Assembly: GCF_014356525.2 (NCBI RefSeq)
Contig: NW_024090263.1
Coordinates: 1 to 64,000 of the forward strand
Length of the DNA: 64,000 nucleotides
Source: Nilaparvata lugens
Taxonomy: Eukaryota; Arthropoda; Insecta; Hemiptera; Delphacidae
Direction of reading: 5' to 3'
Shown here in pieces: positions 43,343-55,734 of the stretch; within the stretch, counting starts at the first letter, position 1, and the number at the start of each line of letters is the position of its first letter. The position numbers and the translations under genes are program-made. The notes below the pieces were generated by a model. That model was not told where the DNA came from. It did not search any database and saw nothing but the letters and a program-made list of their open reading frames with translations.

Positions 43343-44290
43343 CAAGCAAAACAATTGCCTACATGATAGGGCATGCTACAGAGAAGAGACAAGATATATG
43401 CCTCAATAGGTACTTATTATAGCTGTCACTATAAAATATGAAGGGCGAAAACAGTTTGGTGTGAAAGAGTGGAAAACTGAGAGAGATGAGAGAGAAAAAA
43501 ATGGTAAGGAGTCCATTCATAACTTAATACTCATAGGTACCGTATTGAAAGTAGACTAATGTAATGAAAAATAAAATATACAATGACAACAGGGAGTATT
43601 GGGCTAAATGAATGTTCAGTGACTGGACTTCCAAAATACAACTTCAGTACACTACACCCCCCCTCCACAAACAATGGTTATGCATGATCAAGTGTTTAGG
43701 TAAGAAAAAAATCTGGAAAGAGCAATAGGAACACTCAACACTGAACGCTTGCACTTGATGATTGGTCACAACGCGTTTCAATGGCATTTTTCAAATTTGT
43801 TTTTCGGCTCATGCATTATCTTACGTGCACTTGCACATACGCATTCAGTGTGAATGTGATAACACCCTTAATAGGCGAACGCACACAGCAATAGACAGAC
43901 GAAGAAAGATTCAATAACGTGAGCAGACAAACGGAAGTCTGTGAGCTTTGGAGCCTTCGAGCACCTGGGAAGGGATTTCTTCTCTGAGCATTTGCCTTTA
44001 CACTGATAATTTGAAACAATTTTTATCAAACTGATGGTGATGGAGGTCTAGCAAGTGCGAGCATCCATCTAAATGAAGGTTAACCAACAATCATCATTAT
44101 TACACAATAATTATTTGAAGAAATTCTGAAACGCTATGGCACATTATTCTTTTACAATAACGCAGGCACTATATATAATGTTCTTTCAAAATTTGATCGA
44201 TCACCTATGTATGTAATAACCTAGTTACAATATTTATTACAAATTTAATTAAATTTGAATTAAAATTTTCATCTGTGGCTTCAAACTTAC

Positions 44291-44345
44291 CATGTCTGCT
44301 TTTTGACCAGATACAGTTTTTTGCCCTATTCCAATATTTGTAATC
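44291..44345 (-). ncRNA. Candidate untranslated exon of the ESF1 transcript
   Basis: Acceptor CCTATTCAG and a strong donor GTAAGT bound 55 bases. Two frames are open, but neither joins in frame to the candidate exon at 40982-41042. A leader exon is possible. The rest of 43343-45064 is AT-rich with nothing supported. Confidence 0.2.
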
Positions 44346-45064
44346 CTGAATAGGACCACAAACAGTTTACATAATACTGATTGGAAATAAAATGAATCGG
44401 AAAATGAATCTCTCATTCGAGAGAATGAGATAGACGGAATGGATTGACATGAATGAATGCAAATTGCAAAGTTACATCTAAATTCTTTATTCAAAGAAAC
44501 TATTTCAACAGACAAATAATACACTCTTACCATTATTCAATTTTGGAATTGTTCAACTTGCTATATTATTTCAATAATTCACACTATTATAAAAATCACA
44601 GTACTCTTCATGTTCTTGTAAATAATGGTAAAAGCTTTACCATTGTAAATAATGGTCAACATTATCTGAATTCAACAGTCGTGAAAAACTACTATACATG
44701 TAATTGAAAAAGACCTTCAAACCCCAGTTTTAATCAATAAAACGTCAGGGTAAAAATCGTAAACTAAAAAATTATGCTATGATAACTACTAACTTAGATA
44801 ATATATTTAGAATTACTTTTTAAAAATCTATATAAATCAAAACAACAATCAATAAATTAATAACGGTTACGTTTTACAAAGTAAACTCAAAAAGCAATAA
44901 TAATTATAGTTTTTAATAATTTCAATGTTAACCTGCCACAAATAATGTGACAATTTAACGAAAGAATTGAACTTTAAAATCTCTCAGTTTACATTATTGA
45001 ATCAGAGCATACTCATAAATTATTGTTATGATAGGGGTTCTCAAACTGACAAATTAAGTCTAGA

Positions 45065-46140
45065 GCATCCTTACAATACACCAGTATTCCTTCATTCATT
45101 TATTTATTCTTCAAAAAACAAATTTACAGTATAGAATACAACACTTTCACAAAACTTGTCTAACCTAATCCTTATATGACAATTTACAAGACACATTGAG
45201 AAGAGAAAATCCCTGCAAAGGTTTAACCTGAGCGCAGGAATGAGTCGCTATAAATAACATAATAACAATATCGAGGGAAACAGGATGTTGAAAAACTACT
45301 CTATGAAATGAAAGAAATTAATATTAAATATACAGACAGTTAAAGTTAATTGCAATAATTCGTGAAAATAGAAATGTACAAAATATAAATTACAAATATT
45401 GAACAGCAGCACAACTCATGATTATAAAATGATGATAATCATAGCATATCATTGAAAATAAGAGGGAAAGGTATTCACTACAAAAGAATACATTATTCAA
45501 TAGTTACAAAAAAGTTTGATATTTGTTATTTCTAAAGGTTATTATAACTTTGGAAGGAGAAAATCTTTGATCAATACAGAAAGTATAGGATCTATAGTAA
45601 ATGAATTTTACTTGTATCAAAATAGTTTTTCATTGAGCTTGAATGCTACAATACATTTATCCAATTCATGCCTAGTTGTACTGTTTAATCTGAAATTGAC
45701 AAAATCAAAAGGTATATGATTCAGTAGTCTTTTAGCTACAAAGACAAACTGCCTACAGCACACGTCCAACACTGTACGATCATTCTGAAAAGTAATGCTA
45801 GATGGTCTCAAATCATACATAGTCTCTCGAAGTCTGAAGTTATTTTTGTTTTTTATTATATATAAGAGAAGACTCTTTGTATATAATTGTCTGACAGTTA
45901 ATACTTCGAACTCATTGAAAAGATCACTGCTGGGGTAACGTCTTGGTTTGGAAGTAATTGATTTGATTAAAAATTTTTGTATGGTGAATAATTTATTGAG
46001 ATGGATGTTTCTGGCTCCTCCCCAGGCTATTATACCATATTGCAGTACTGATTGGGCATAAGCAAAATAAACTAGACGAGAAATATCTTTATTCTTTAGC
46101 ATACCAATATTGTGAAATTTAAAAATTAGATACCTCAATC
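45065..46140 (-). pseudogene. 5'-truncated LINE: reverse-transcriptase C-terminal part and 3' tail
   Basis: The minus-strand frame 46138-45617 has SRLVYFAYAQSVLQYGIIAW, KFLIKSITSKPRRYPSSDLF and LTVRQLYTKSLLLYI. This is the conserved region downstream of the palm in CR1/Jockey-type non-LTR retrotransposons. 45065-45616 is its noncoding 3' part and contains the AACCTGAGCGCAGG string also seen near 5080. Upstream domains are missing. Confidence 0.75.
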
Positions 46141-46445
46141 TTGGTTACGTCCAAATACCTCTCTTGGTTATGTCGAGTGAGTAAACGTGTGTCAGTTCTG
46201 CTCCGTCTTCTAACAGATATTTCGTAGGGTTATACAGTTCAATTCACTCCAAATTATACATCTAGTTATTCAGTTTCTCGAGCTAAATTCAATAGTGAAA
46301 TTATAATTTTGATTAACTCACACTGTTTTTATTTATCTTGAAGAAACATTCCTAATTCTTCAGTTCACCTTCTCGCCTAGCCTATAAAAGTGTAAATCCA
46401 CCTAACGGTACACGATGGTTCGACCGAACAGAGGCACTCCGAGGA

Positions 46446-47081
46446 ATGAGGTCAATGCTCCGAATTATTCGACAGCAAATCGAAGAGTCTGTCCACAGTG
46501 CTGTATCAATGGCTGTGAAATCTATTTTCGAGGAACTTCAGGCATTGAAGGAGGAGAACAAACAGCTGCACGATAGAATTCGTGAGCTGGAGGTGTCTTG
46601 TCACCTGAAGGTCGACGACCTCGAGCAATATGGGCGCCGACATTCTATACGTATTTTTGGGATCCCGGAGAGCGACAAAGAAGACACGGACCTGCTGGCG
46701 CTCGATGTCTTTAACAAGAAGCTGAACGTGCCCGTGACTCTGGCGGATGTCAACCGCTCGCATCGCGTTGGAAGGCGTCAACCACCTCAACAAGGGCAAG
46801 CGAAACCTAAGGACCGACCCATCATAGTTCGACTCTGCAGCTACCGGACCAGGAAGATGATCTTCGACGCTAAGAAGAAGCTGAAGGGTTCCGGCGTCAC
46901 CATTCGCGAGGATCTGACTGCGGAGCGTCTCAAGATCCTCAACGCTGCGGCCGACCGTCATGGGCATAGGAATGTCTGGTCATCGGACGGGAGGATCAAG
47001 ATCTCTATCGGCGAGGGAGGATCCAAGAGGGTCCACACAGTCGAGAGGATGACCGACCTTCAAAAAATAAAGGTAAATTAA
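46446..47081 (+). CDS. LINE ORF1 protein
   Basis: 211 residues from the ATG at 46446. Residues 10-60 form a coiled coil (KSIFEELQALKEENKQLHDR and on). Then come DDLEQYGRRHSIRIFGIPES, the start of an RRM-like fold as in L1-type ORF1 proteins, and SHRVGRRQ and RPIIVRLCSYRTRKMIF. Such proteins bind the element RNA as trimers and act as chaperones. An out-of-frame ATG lies at 46414. GC content is higher than in the surroundings, fitting a young element. Confidence 0.8.
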   Translation: MRSMLRIIRQQIEESVHSAVSMAVKSIFEELQALKEENKQLHDRIRELEVSCHLKVDDLEQYGRRHSIRIFGIPESDKEDTDLLALDVFNKKLNVPVTLADVNRSHRVGRRQPPQQGQAKPKDRPIIVRLCSYRTRKMIFDAKKKLKGSGVTIREDLTAERLKILNAAADRHGHRNVWSSDGRIKISIGEGGSKRVHTVERMTDLQKIKVN

Positions 47082-47935
47082 ATCATTTCAGGATTCGATT
47101 ACTAAGGTGCCCTTCACTACAATAATAGGAAATTCGTATTAAAACATTTCACATTAGATATACCTTGGCATTTTTCATGAGCTGGCTTTCTGTTCTATAA
47201 ATGAATCTTTCCACTGCTATTTATGATTATGTATGAGGCAATTATTTCAAACTAAGGAGATCCACATTTGTTAATACTGATTAATAATTTATCTTGATAT
47301 TAATTCCCAAAACTACGTTCAATGCATCAACTACTATACTCCAGAGGGTACTTAGAGAATCATTATCTCTATTCTTACTAATAATTATTACATCTCTTAC
47401 CAAAATTATTTCCATAATTAATAATTTTCGAAATGCTGAAATTGGATGATTAACATACGTTATAGATATGGATGTAATCTATAGGTAAAGATAGTAATCT
47501 CTTCTATATAAGGTGTACATAATGATATCTCCTACTGTTGCCACAGCTCGAGCAATAGAAGCAAATGTGTGAAGAATTATTGATAGAACGGAGGGGTGGG
47601 TAGTCTGTTCATATGCTTATATAGGGGCTGTGTTTCATTTAACGTTATCTTAGACATTCATCACTAAAATATTACAGTTCTCAATTTACTACTTTTATTG
47701 TTATTGCAACTCCCAATAGTTAATTATACTTCTATTAGAAGTATAGTAAAATACTATATAATATTTTTCACACTTCACCGTTCAATCCTATTTAAAACTC
47801 ATCTAAAATAATCTAGCACTTTCTCCATCGTCTCCTCTACTTCTTATTTTTCTTTCTAATTTCTCTTCTTGATCTTATATTTATAATGATTACTTGAATA
47901 TTGTTGTTTGCGATGATGATTATTATGCTCTTCTA

Positions 47936-48023
47936 TTCTTCTTCTTCTTCTTCTTCTTCTTCTTCTTCTTCTTCTTCTTCTTCTTCTTCTTCTTCTTCTT
48001 CTTCTTCTTCTTCTTCTTCTTCC
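47936..48023. repeat. (TTC)n microsatellite
   Basis: About 29 units of TTC/CTT, in the spacer of the LINE. The poly-Phe and poly-Lys frames across it are artefacts. 47082-47935 is noncoding spacer. Confidence 0.95.
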
Positions 48024-48539
48024 CTTTCTTTTTCTTTTCTTCTTCTTTTCTTCTTCTTCTTCTCTCCTTGATTAATTCAAGATCACAATACGATGTTCTA
48101 TTTCTTATTCTATAGTTCAGTTTCATAAGTTCTTCTCAATTTGTGCACATTCCTTCTTTCTCCTCTTTTCTTCCCTATTATTATCATTATTTTCCCTGTG
48201 ATTTTTTTCACTAGCTATCCAGCATGTTCAAATGTTTATTTCTCTTTCTATATCTATTTATCTTTCTACCTTTTCTCTTTCTATCTGATTACCTTCTACT
48301 AGTATCCATATATTATATTATAATATCCATATATTTATCCATATAATATTCGATTCTTTCCCACATTAAATCATACTATTCCTCTTCAATTTTATGCAAA
48401 TATTATTCATTATCAATTGTATTATGTATTTTTTCTCAATTGATAACTTTCTTCAAAGATTTTTCGTTTTTCTGCTGGCTTTTTCTTCTCTTTTTCAGTT
48501 TTTACTGGATCCCATTTCGCTCTATCTCCACCATGAACA

Positions 48540-48745
48540 CGATCTTCCACTACTGGATTCCATCTCTCTCTATCTCCACTTGGACTCGATTTTCCACCAC
48601 TGGATTCCATCTCTCTCTGTCTCCACTTGGACTCGATCTTCCACTACTGGATTCCTTCTCGCTTACCTCCACTTGGACCCGATTCTTCCACTACTGGATA
48701 CCTACTCGCTCTATCTCCACTTGGACCAGATCTCCCACTACCAGT
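48540..48745. repeat. Minisatellite of about 45 bp in the LINE spacer
   Basis: Four to five units containing CTCCACTTGGACTCGAT and TTCCACTACTGGATTCC. Frames open across it are repeat by-products. Confidence 0.85.
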
Positions 48746-48998
48746 TCTTCCTCAATCTTCATCTTATTCACCATTAGGATTATTCATCACCGGAACTCCA
48801 CACATCTACATCTTATTGTGTTTAGTGAATTTTTTTGAACTAGTGCTTTAAATAGTGAAGGGAGCCGAACTGTCAAGGCATGCTGAATGCACTCGAATCA
48901 AGAGACTTTTTCATTTAGGTTAAGTTTTATCAGTTTCATCCCCATTTTCCCCGTCATGTGTCGTTCTGAGGTCGGTTCACGATTGGTCTGCTGCTTCC

Positions 48999-51966
48999 AT
49001 GATGCCTCTCACTGACACGTCAGCTCGCTCGCCCTCAAGTAGGTATGATTATTTCAATAATAGTAATAATGACGCAGGTATGTTTCTAGCAAATAAGCTC
49101 CACTCTTTCAAAAAACTTTTCAAGGCTGCTCACCTTAACGTACAATCACTCAGTTGCCACATTGATGAACTCAGAGCAATCTTCCGTTTTCAGGACTTCA
49201 ATATAATCGGAATTTCCGAATCATTTTTGAAGCCTAGTATTTCATCAAATTTTGTTGCATTGCCTGGATATAATCTTTTCCGGAATGATAGATTAAATAA
49301 AGCCTGTGGGGGTGTAGCAATTTATGTGAAAGATGGTATCAAAACAAAAGTTTTAATCACATCTAAACAAGAGTATTGTTCCAGACCAGAGTTCATGCTA
49401 CTTGAATTATTCTTATCTAGTACTGATAAATTACTCGTTGGTATCTGTTATCGCCCACCAAAAATAGGTCATTTCACAGATTTCGAAAGTGCCTTGCTTT
49501 CTCTTATGCCTTGTTATAACCGTATACTAGTTATGGGGGATATGAACACCGACTTGAACATGACAAATCGTAACTTTGACTACTTTCAACTGACTACAAT
49601 TTTCCAATGCCTAAACATGACTATTTTACCTCTCGATTCAACTCATCATACTAATGAATCAGACACACTCATTGACCTTCTCATTGTTAGTGATCCCAAT
49701 GAGGTTGTTCAAGCAGGCCAAATCTCAGTCCCAGCTATTTCTAGACATGATTTGATCTACTGTGTACTTTCCCATAAGATACCCAAGCCAGAACAGAAAA
49801 TTATCACTTATAGAGACTTCAAAAACTTTGATGAAGCCGCCTTCCTGACTGATGTGGCTCAGACTCCATGGCATCAAATTGAAGCATTACCCTCAGTTGA
49901 TGACATGGTCAAGACTTTCGAGAATTGGACTTTGACTTTGTATGACAAACATGCACCTTATGTGACAAGGAGGATTAATAGAAAACGACGAGTACCGTGG
50001 ATGACTGAAGACATACTTAAGATGATGGGACGTAGAGACAAAGCACATAGAAAATTAAAAAGACATTTGACTTGGACAGTTTGATAGAGTATAGGAGCCT
50101 TAGAAATAGGGTTAAACAGGAATTACGGAACTCAAAGATTAGGTACTTGAATTCGTTTATGACAAACAATAGACAAGACTCTAAATCACTTTGGCAGGGA
50201 ATAAAAGAATTCGGGCTTGGCAAACAGAAATCGAATCCACAAATTGACTTACCATTGAATAATATAAATGACCATTTCGTTTCACACTCTAACCAACGCG
50301 ACGAAGTTGTCATTGCTAATCACATCGATGATCTTGAAGAGCAGGTTACAAACTTAGATTTACCAATCACTGATCAATTTCATTTCCATCCAATCTCAGA
50401 AGAAGACACTTTCAGAGCAATTCAACGTATTCATAGTAATGCTACGGGTGTAGACAAAATTCCTATTAAATTTATCAAGAAGATGTTATTTGCTGTTTTA
50501 CCAACCATTACATACATTTTCAACAAGTCACTTGAAGAAGGCATTTTCCCTGAAAACTGGAAGTTTGCTCTGGTTCGCCCTCTAAATAAAGTTCCATCAC
50601 CCAATAAAGTTGAGGATTTTAGACCAATCAGTATTTTACCTGCATTGTCCAAAGTGCTAGAAAGACTCATTCATGCTCAAGTTGTAAAATTTCTAGACAA
50701 CAATAGTAAGCTTCATAACTTTCAATCAGGCTTTAGAAAATTCCATTCAACTGAGACAGCTCTGCTTCGTGTCACTGATGATATAAGGTTAGCTATGGAC
50801 CAAAGAAAATGCACCATCCTCACCCTATTTGATTTTTCTAAAGCATTCGATACTGTTGATCATACAGTCCTTCTGAATAAGTTGGCTATTCTTGGTTTCA
50901 GTCACAACTCGTTAGTTTGGTTTAAATCCTATCTATTAGGTAGGAAACAATGTGTATCTGTCGGTGACAAAAAGTCAACTTGGAAAAACGTTATGCATGG
51001 AGTACCACAAGGTTCAATTTTAGGCCTCTCCTCTTCACTTTGTATGCTAATGACCTTTCTTCCATTATCAAATTCTCCAGTTTCCATACTTATGCAGACG
51101 ACCTTCAAATCTATTTAAGCTGTCCCATAACAAAAATTAATGAAACAGTTGAAATAATGAATCAGGATATCAATTCGATAGTGGAATGGACAAAGAAAAA
51201 TGGCCTTAAGCTTAATCCCATCAAAACACAACCCATTATAATTGGATATTCTCGTCTTATAAACAATATTGACCTTGAATCGATTCACAAAATTAGTGTA
51301 GACGGTAATGACATTCCTTACTATAGCTCAGTTAAGAATTTAGGCATTATTATGAATAATACTCTTGACTGGTCAGAACAAGTGAACAAAACTTGTAAAA
51401 AGGTATTCTCAGCCATGCATGCATTGAAGAAAATGCACGATATCCTCCCTAGAAACATTAAATTATTATTGGTTCAATCTCTCATCTTCCCACATTTAAT
51501 GTATTGTAATTCTGTTCTTAACGATATGCAAGTCACTCTGAATGATAAACTACAGCGTTGCCAAAATTATTGTCTACGTTTCGTCTACTCTCTCCAACGC
51601 CATGATCATATCACCCCAGCCCACATTGCTAGTTCAACATTAAAGCTTCCCGAACAGAGGCTTTTTCGAATAGTCAAGCTTGTTAGAGATATCTTGATAT
51701 ACGGTAATCCGAACTATTTTAAAGATGATTTCAAATTTGTCTCTGAAGGTAGGAGGATAGATGCTTCACATACTAGAACCGGAGAAAGTACTTTAAGGAT
51801 ACCCAATCATCGAACTACTATTTTCACAAAATCCTTCTTAGTCAGTGCCTGTCGTGCATGGAATGCACTTCCTGTTTCTATCAGGTCCATCGAGAGCCGA
51901 GCGAGTTTCATCCTAACTTTAAAAAAACATATTTTGGAACAAATGACTGAAACTGTCCGGCCCTAG
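48999..51966 (+). pseudogene. LINE ORF2: AP endonuclease and reverse transcriptase, two one-base breaks
   Basis: The ATG at 48999 opens the endonuclease: AHLNVQSL, IIGISESFL (catalytic Glu), LVGICYRPP, MGDMNTDL and SRHDLIYC. A one-base loss in an A run at about 50057-50061 shifts the frame. The reverse transcriptase follows with PIKFIKKMLFAVLP, RPISILPALSKVLER, FDFSKAFDTVDH and GVPQGSILG. A second one-base loss in a C run at about 51025 precedes the catalytic FHTYADDLQIYL. The C-terminal part ends SFLVSACRAWNALPVSIRSI and a stop at 51964-51966. Apart from the two shifts it is complete. Confidence 0.85.
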
Positions 51967-52569
51967 AACGATCACATGACATCCATCCCCCACCCATCCC
52001 ACAAATACAAACCTTTAAACCATGTTATAGAACGAATTGTATATATATATATATATATTATATAAACTCATGTTATTTCAATTATCCACTGCATAATGCT
52101 GTATATTACTGAAAGTTGATAACCCTGATCTACTTTCAGCCTACTTCATTTTTTATTTGATCTTATCTACCTATATAATTATTTTACTCTATCAATTTTC
52201 TGTTTTTTTTTCTCTTTAATATTCATATTGATTAAAACTTTTACAATATTTCCATTAATAAATAAATCCTTAGTTTAAATAACGAAATTAACGTTTTGGT
52301 AGAGAGTTAGTGGGGAGGATATTTTTAATATTCTTTCCGAAGAATGGACATTGATATGTCCAAAGCTCCGCCAATTTATGTAGATGCATAACAATATGAT
52401 TATTATCTAGAGTTATTATATTACAAACTGCTTTTTCATATCATATACAGTTCAATAATTATTTTCTTAGTCTATATTATGTAAATTCATCTATAATTTT
52501 GCTGTATTGTAAGCTATTGTATATAAGTGTATAAGCCAGTATATATTGTAATCTACATAAATAAAGTAC

Positions 52570-52603
<34 letters not shown>

Positions 52604-52605
52604 TT

Positions 52606-54060
52606 CGACATAAGCTATTTATCTGTATATCCCATCTAAGATGGCGGTCAAGAATTCCATCTTCATAAAATAACCAAGTCTTGGTAGGATGCTACCCGAT
52701 CGAAATTCGATTAAATCTAGTATGTAACTCATAATTATCTAATGCTCAAGATCGACTAGTAATACCATTACGGCATACAATATATTGTAAAATTAAAAAG
52801 TAAAACTAAAAACGTAGACAATTGAGAAATTTGATCTCAAGCCTGGTATATTAATTCAGCCATATGATCTCTTAAATTATTGGTTCAAGTGAGAAACTTA
52901 AAAAAAGTATTCATAATTTGACAAGAGAAAAAAAACATTTTTTCACCTTTTCTGGTTTTTTAAATTAATTTCTGGCTCTCTTTTTATATAACATTGGTTA
53001 TACATAGTTGAGTTAGGATGCTTTTTAATCAACTGAAGCTTATATTAATGTAGTTAATGATTCATTCATTAATTTTCAAAACTAAAACGCAACTTCTCTT
53101 CATCTGGAACTACTAAAAATTGATGAATTATTTTCAATTAATTGATCTATATTTATAATAAATTATTTTATTTTTTGTTGTTTCATTTTTATTCTTGAAA
53201 TAATTATGACTTTTCTCCACCAGGGGTTCCCTGGTGGAAATTCAATTTCGATCACACATTACCTCATAACACTTTACGGTGCGGACAGACTTGAGCGCCA
53301 CGAAAACCGGCATTTCACTTTTCATCAGCTGATGCTACGATTATTATATTTGTACCTTACCGTTTCTGTACAAAATACAGATATAATCAGCTGATGAGCG
53401 TCTTCGTGGCGCAAAAGTCCGTACGAACTTAACACGCCATTAGCAAATTTAATTAGCAAATTTTTATCAATTTACTCTAGTTCATTTTATGAAAAACTCT
53501 CCTCCACCACACGAACCCCGCAGTTTGAGAACCCCTAATTTGAATCATCAATACGTTATCAGTTCGTGTAAATTAAAAATGCGATGTACTAGCTACAAGT
53601 CATTCAGTTACAGTACAATATTTATCATACATGTGATTCAATACAAAACTTGTTATTAATAACACTCATTAAAGCATGGGTCTCTAATCAACAATGATAA
53701 TTTACAGCAGATTGCATTTGCTCTCGCGATCTATGGACGAAAACGTATGACGTAATTTACAATGATCATATATAATCCAGTCATATATTCAATAATTAAT
53801 TATGTGTTATGGTTATTTTCCTTCAGTAATCCCAATTAATACGCAATAAACGACAAACACACACAGTGTCGGGTGTAGTTATTGTGAATACGAGAGTACT
53901 GTCTTTATGAAAGACCGTAGAATAATTGAAGAATTCTGTGAGAAACCGGTGTATTTGAAACAAACACACTGTTCTGGTCAACATAGCAAGGTACAGTATA
54001 GACTTCTCATGAATTTTTCTCTAGTTCCAACCTGCAGGAGTTGATTTAGTAGTGATTTTT
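52606..54060. other. Region between the LINE and the NAA30 3' end
   Basis: AT-rich. It holds a small MITE at 53274-53427 and a CAGTTTGAGAACCCCTA string at 53521-53537, the inverse of TAGGGGTTCTCAAACTG at 45032. No gene seen. Confidence 0.5.
53274..53427. mobile_element. Small MITE with TIRs
   Basis: The ends TTACGGTGCGGAC...GCGCCACGAA and TTCGTGGCGC...GTCCGTACGAA are imperfect inverses of about 30 bases. Internal ATCAGCTGAT strings are also inverted. About 154 bp. Confidence 0.6.
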
Positions 54061-54196
54061 TCACCTCAACCACAGTTTCAGTCGTAGTGCATCAACCCCA
54101 TTCAGGTAATACCTGAACAATCGTTTATCTCTTACAAAGCCTAAATTCTCGTACAGACGAAGTGCTGGTTGATTTGTTATCTGTCTCCAACACCAC
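54061..54196 (-). CDS. NAA30: NAA30 last exon, with a two-base frame break
   Basis: Acceptor GGTTGAATTGCAG before 54196; stop TGA at 54061-54063. It starts VVLET, then the frame is broken near 54180-54185. After the break it reads [15 protein letters not shown] and [17 protein letters not shown], the invariant C-terminus of NAA30. The sequence ACAGATAAC stands where ACAGAGATAAC is expected, i.e. one AG is missing. Splicing to a later AG (GACAG|ATAACA) would keep the frame but delete six residues of a core strand, so it is less likely. Confidence 0.88.
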
Positions 54197-55678
54197 CTGC
54201 AATTCAACCAACAAATTACTTCAAAATTCACCATGAGTAATTCGCATTTATGCCGACAAAAGTACATGTGATAAATAGTATATTTAAAAATATATTATTA
54301 TTATTCATTTTATATAAATGAAATTTGTAGTGATATACGGCAGTGGGATTAGAAGGTTCAATTTGGTAGTAGATGTTCATAATAACTTTACTCAAGTTTA
54401 TAAACAAAGCATTTTTCAATTGTCAATCATGTAGTGGTGGTCCAGTCAATAAATACATGAGAAGGGGGTGTGATTGCAATTTATATTTTAGTTCTTATTT
54501 AAATGAAGGATGAATTTTCCATTTTTTGACCGAATTCGACTTATGATTTTGAACCGCCTTGACAAGCCGAGAAGAATGAGCTGGAGTACGATGATATCAA
54601 ATCAGTGTGTCAGGGATGAGTGTTTGAAACTTTGATCCTTGAGGTGTCCTTAAGCGAGCCTCTCCACTGAAATAATTGCATCTAACAGGTGATTCTCATA
54701 GAACATGATCTCATGAACTTATATCATTGTGCGAAATCTCAATGTGATGACAATTAAATTGATGATGATAGTTAATTGAAGCTAAATCTTGGGTGTTTTT
54801 TCAAAATACAAGGAGCATTGTTGTCAGGTGTACCTGGAAATCTATATGAAATAGAGCGCTCTACCTGGTCTCAGATTGTAGAGCACAAAATTACTCCCAG
54901 AGGAATTTTAAATTATACATCTAAATGGTAACAATCGGAAGATATTGTTAATCAAAACTAAAATTCATCAAAATAGATTTTTTCATAAAATTTTACTATT
55001 TTTGAAAAATTATAACTCAGTACTCATTGAAGACAGAGAGTTCCGAATGAATGAAAACGAATGGGACAGGTAAATTTTCGATCATCATGAATAGACGAGT
55101 AAGAAGAAAAACCGAAGTGAATAAAACTCCAACTCGCAAGTGCTTGGCAGTCGAGGAACCGTAAAAAGCTGCCTGAATCGGTATAGTAGCGATGTAGTAT
55201 CGGTGTAAAAGCGATAGTAAATACTTAGATGGCAAGAAGTTACACGTAAATTTTCAAGGTAGCCTGACCCCAGACTTCTTGTCGTACTTGTTAAGTACAT
55301 TAAACGGAATACGATTCACATTTGTTCAATAGATTTCTATTCAAATTTTTAGAAACGACAGCCCAAAAAACTGAGCAGCCAGACTGCCGAACATTTACAT
55401 CCATTTTTTATTAGTTTGATACTAGCAAAGTAAACCGTTAATCTTGCAAGGAAACAGTTTTGAGTTGACTCGTAACTTTACATCTATTTACTCGTAGTTT
55501 TAATACTTGTTTGAGCTGCCTTGCAAGTCAAACACTCGTTTTTATTCACCCGGCCTATTGTGTCTCTAGACAGCCGATAGACCGTGTCTCTAGACCGTCT
55601 AAAAAGCCGTGCGATTTGGTCAACTAGTGAGTACTTAGCATAATTAGCATAATAGATGTTCAAGTTTTGATTAGTTAC
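54197..55678. other. NAA30 intron 3
   Basis: AT-rich, no gene or element recognised apart from a small local repeat of GTGTCTCTAGACCG-type strings near 55560-55605. Confidence 0.5.
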
Positions 55679-55734
55679 CTCGTCAGCATTATCTGCTACC
55701 ATTGCACGAATCGCTTTAAGCACCAAATTTGACC
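55679..55734 (-). CDS. NAA30: NAA30 exon 3 (19 codons)
   Basis: Acceptor TTTGTTTTTCAG before 55734, donor GTAACT after 55679. Encodes GSNLVLKAIRAMVADNADE, the acetyl-CoA-binding loop and following helix of the GNAT fold. The first codon is completed by the last base of the exon before it. 55735-56927 is intron with nothing recognised. Confidence 0.9.

Larger units (their letters stand above)
46150..52605 (+). mobile_element. Nearly full-length CR1-like non-LTR retrotransposon
   Basis: Contains ORF1 with a coiled coil and nucleic-acid-binding region, a long spacer with simple repeats, ORF2 with AP endonuclease and reverse transcriptase, and a 3' end of (CAAT)n at 52571-52603 instead of poly-A. 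The start is not sharply defined; it follows the minus-strand LINE tail directly. Clade placement is from the overall look of ORF2 and the tail. Confidence 0.8.

Noticed and set aside
46506..46967. 153-codon minus-strand ORF
   Set aside because: Antisense shadow of LINE ORF1.
47894..48126. Poly-Phe and poly-Lys ORFs
   Set aside because: Products of the (TTC)n microsatellite.
48394..48851. Overlapping plus-strand ORFs in the LINE spacer
   Set aside because: They follow the 45-bp minisatellite and are not conserved ORF1 or ORF2 parts.
53217..53238. Palindrome CCACCAGGGGTTCCCTGGTGG as a regulatory site
   Set aside because: Short, single, and no gene start nearby; nothing supports a function.
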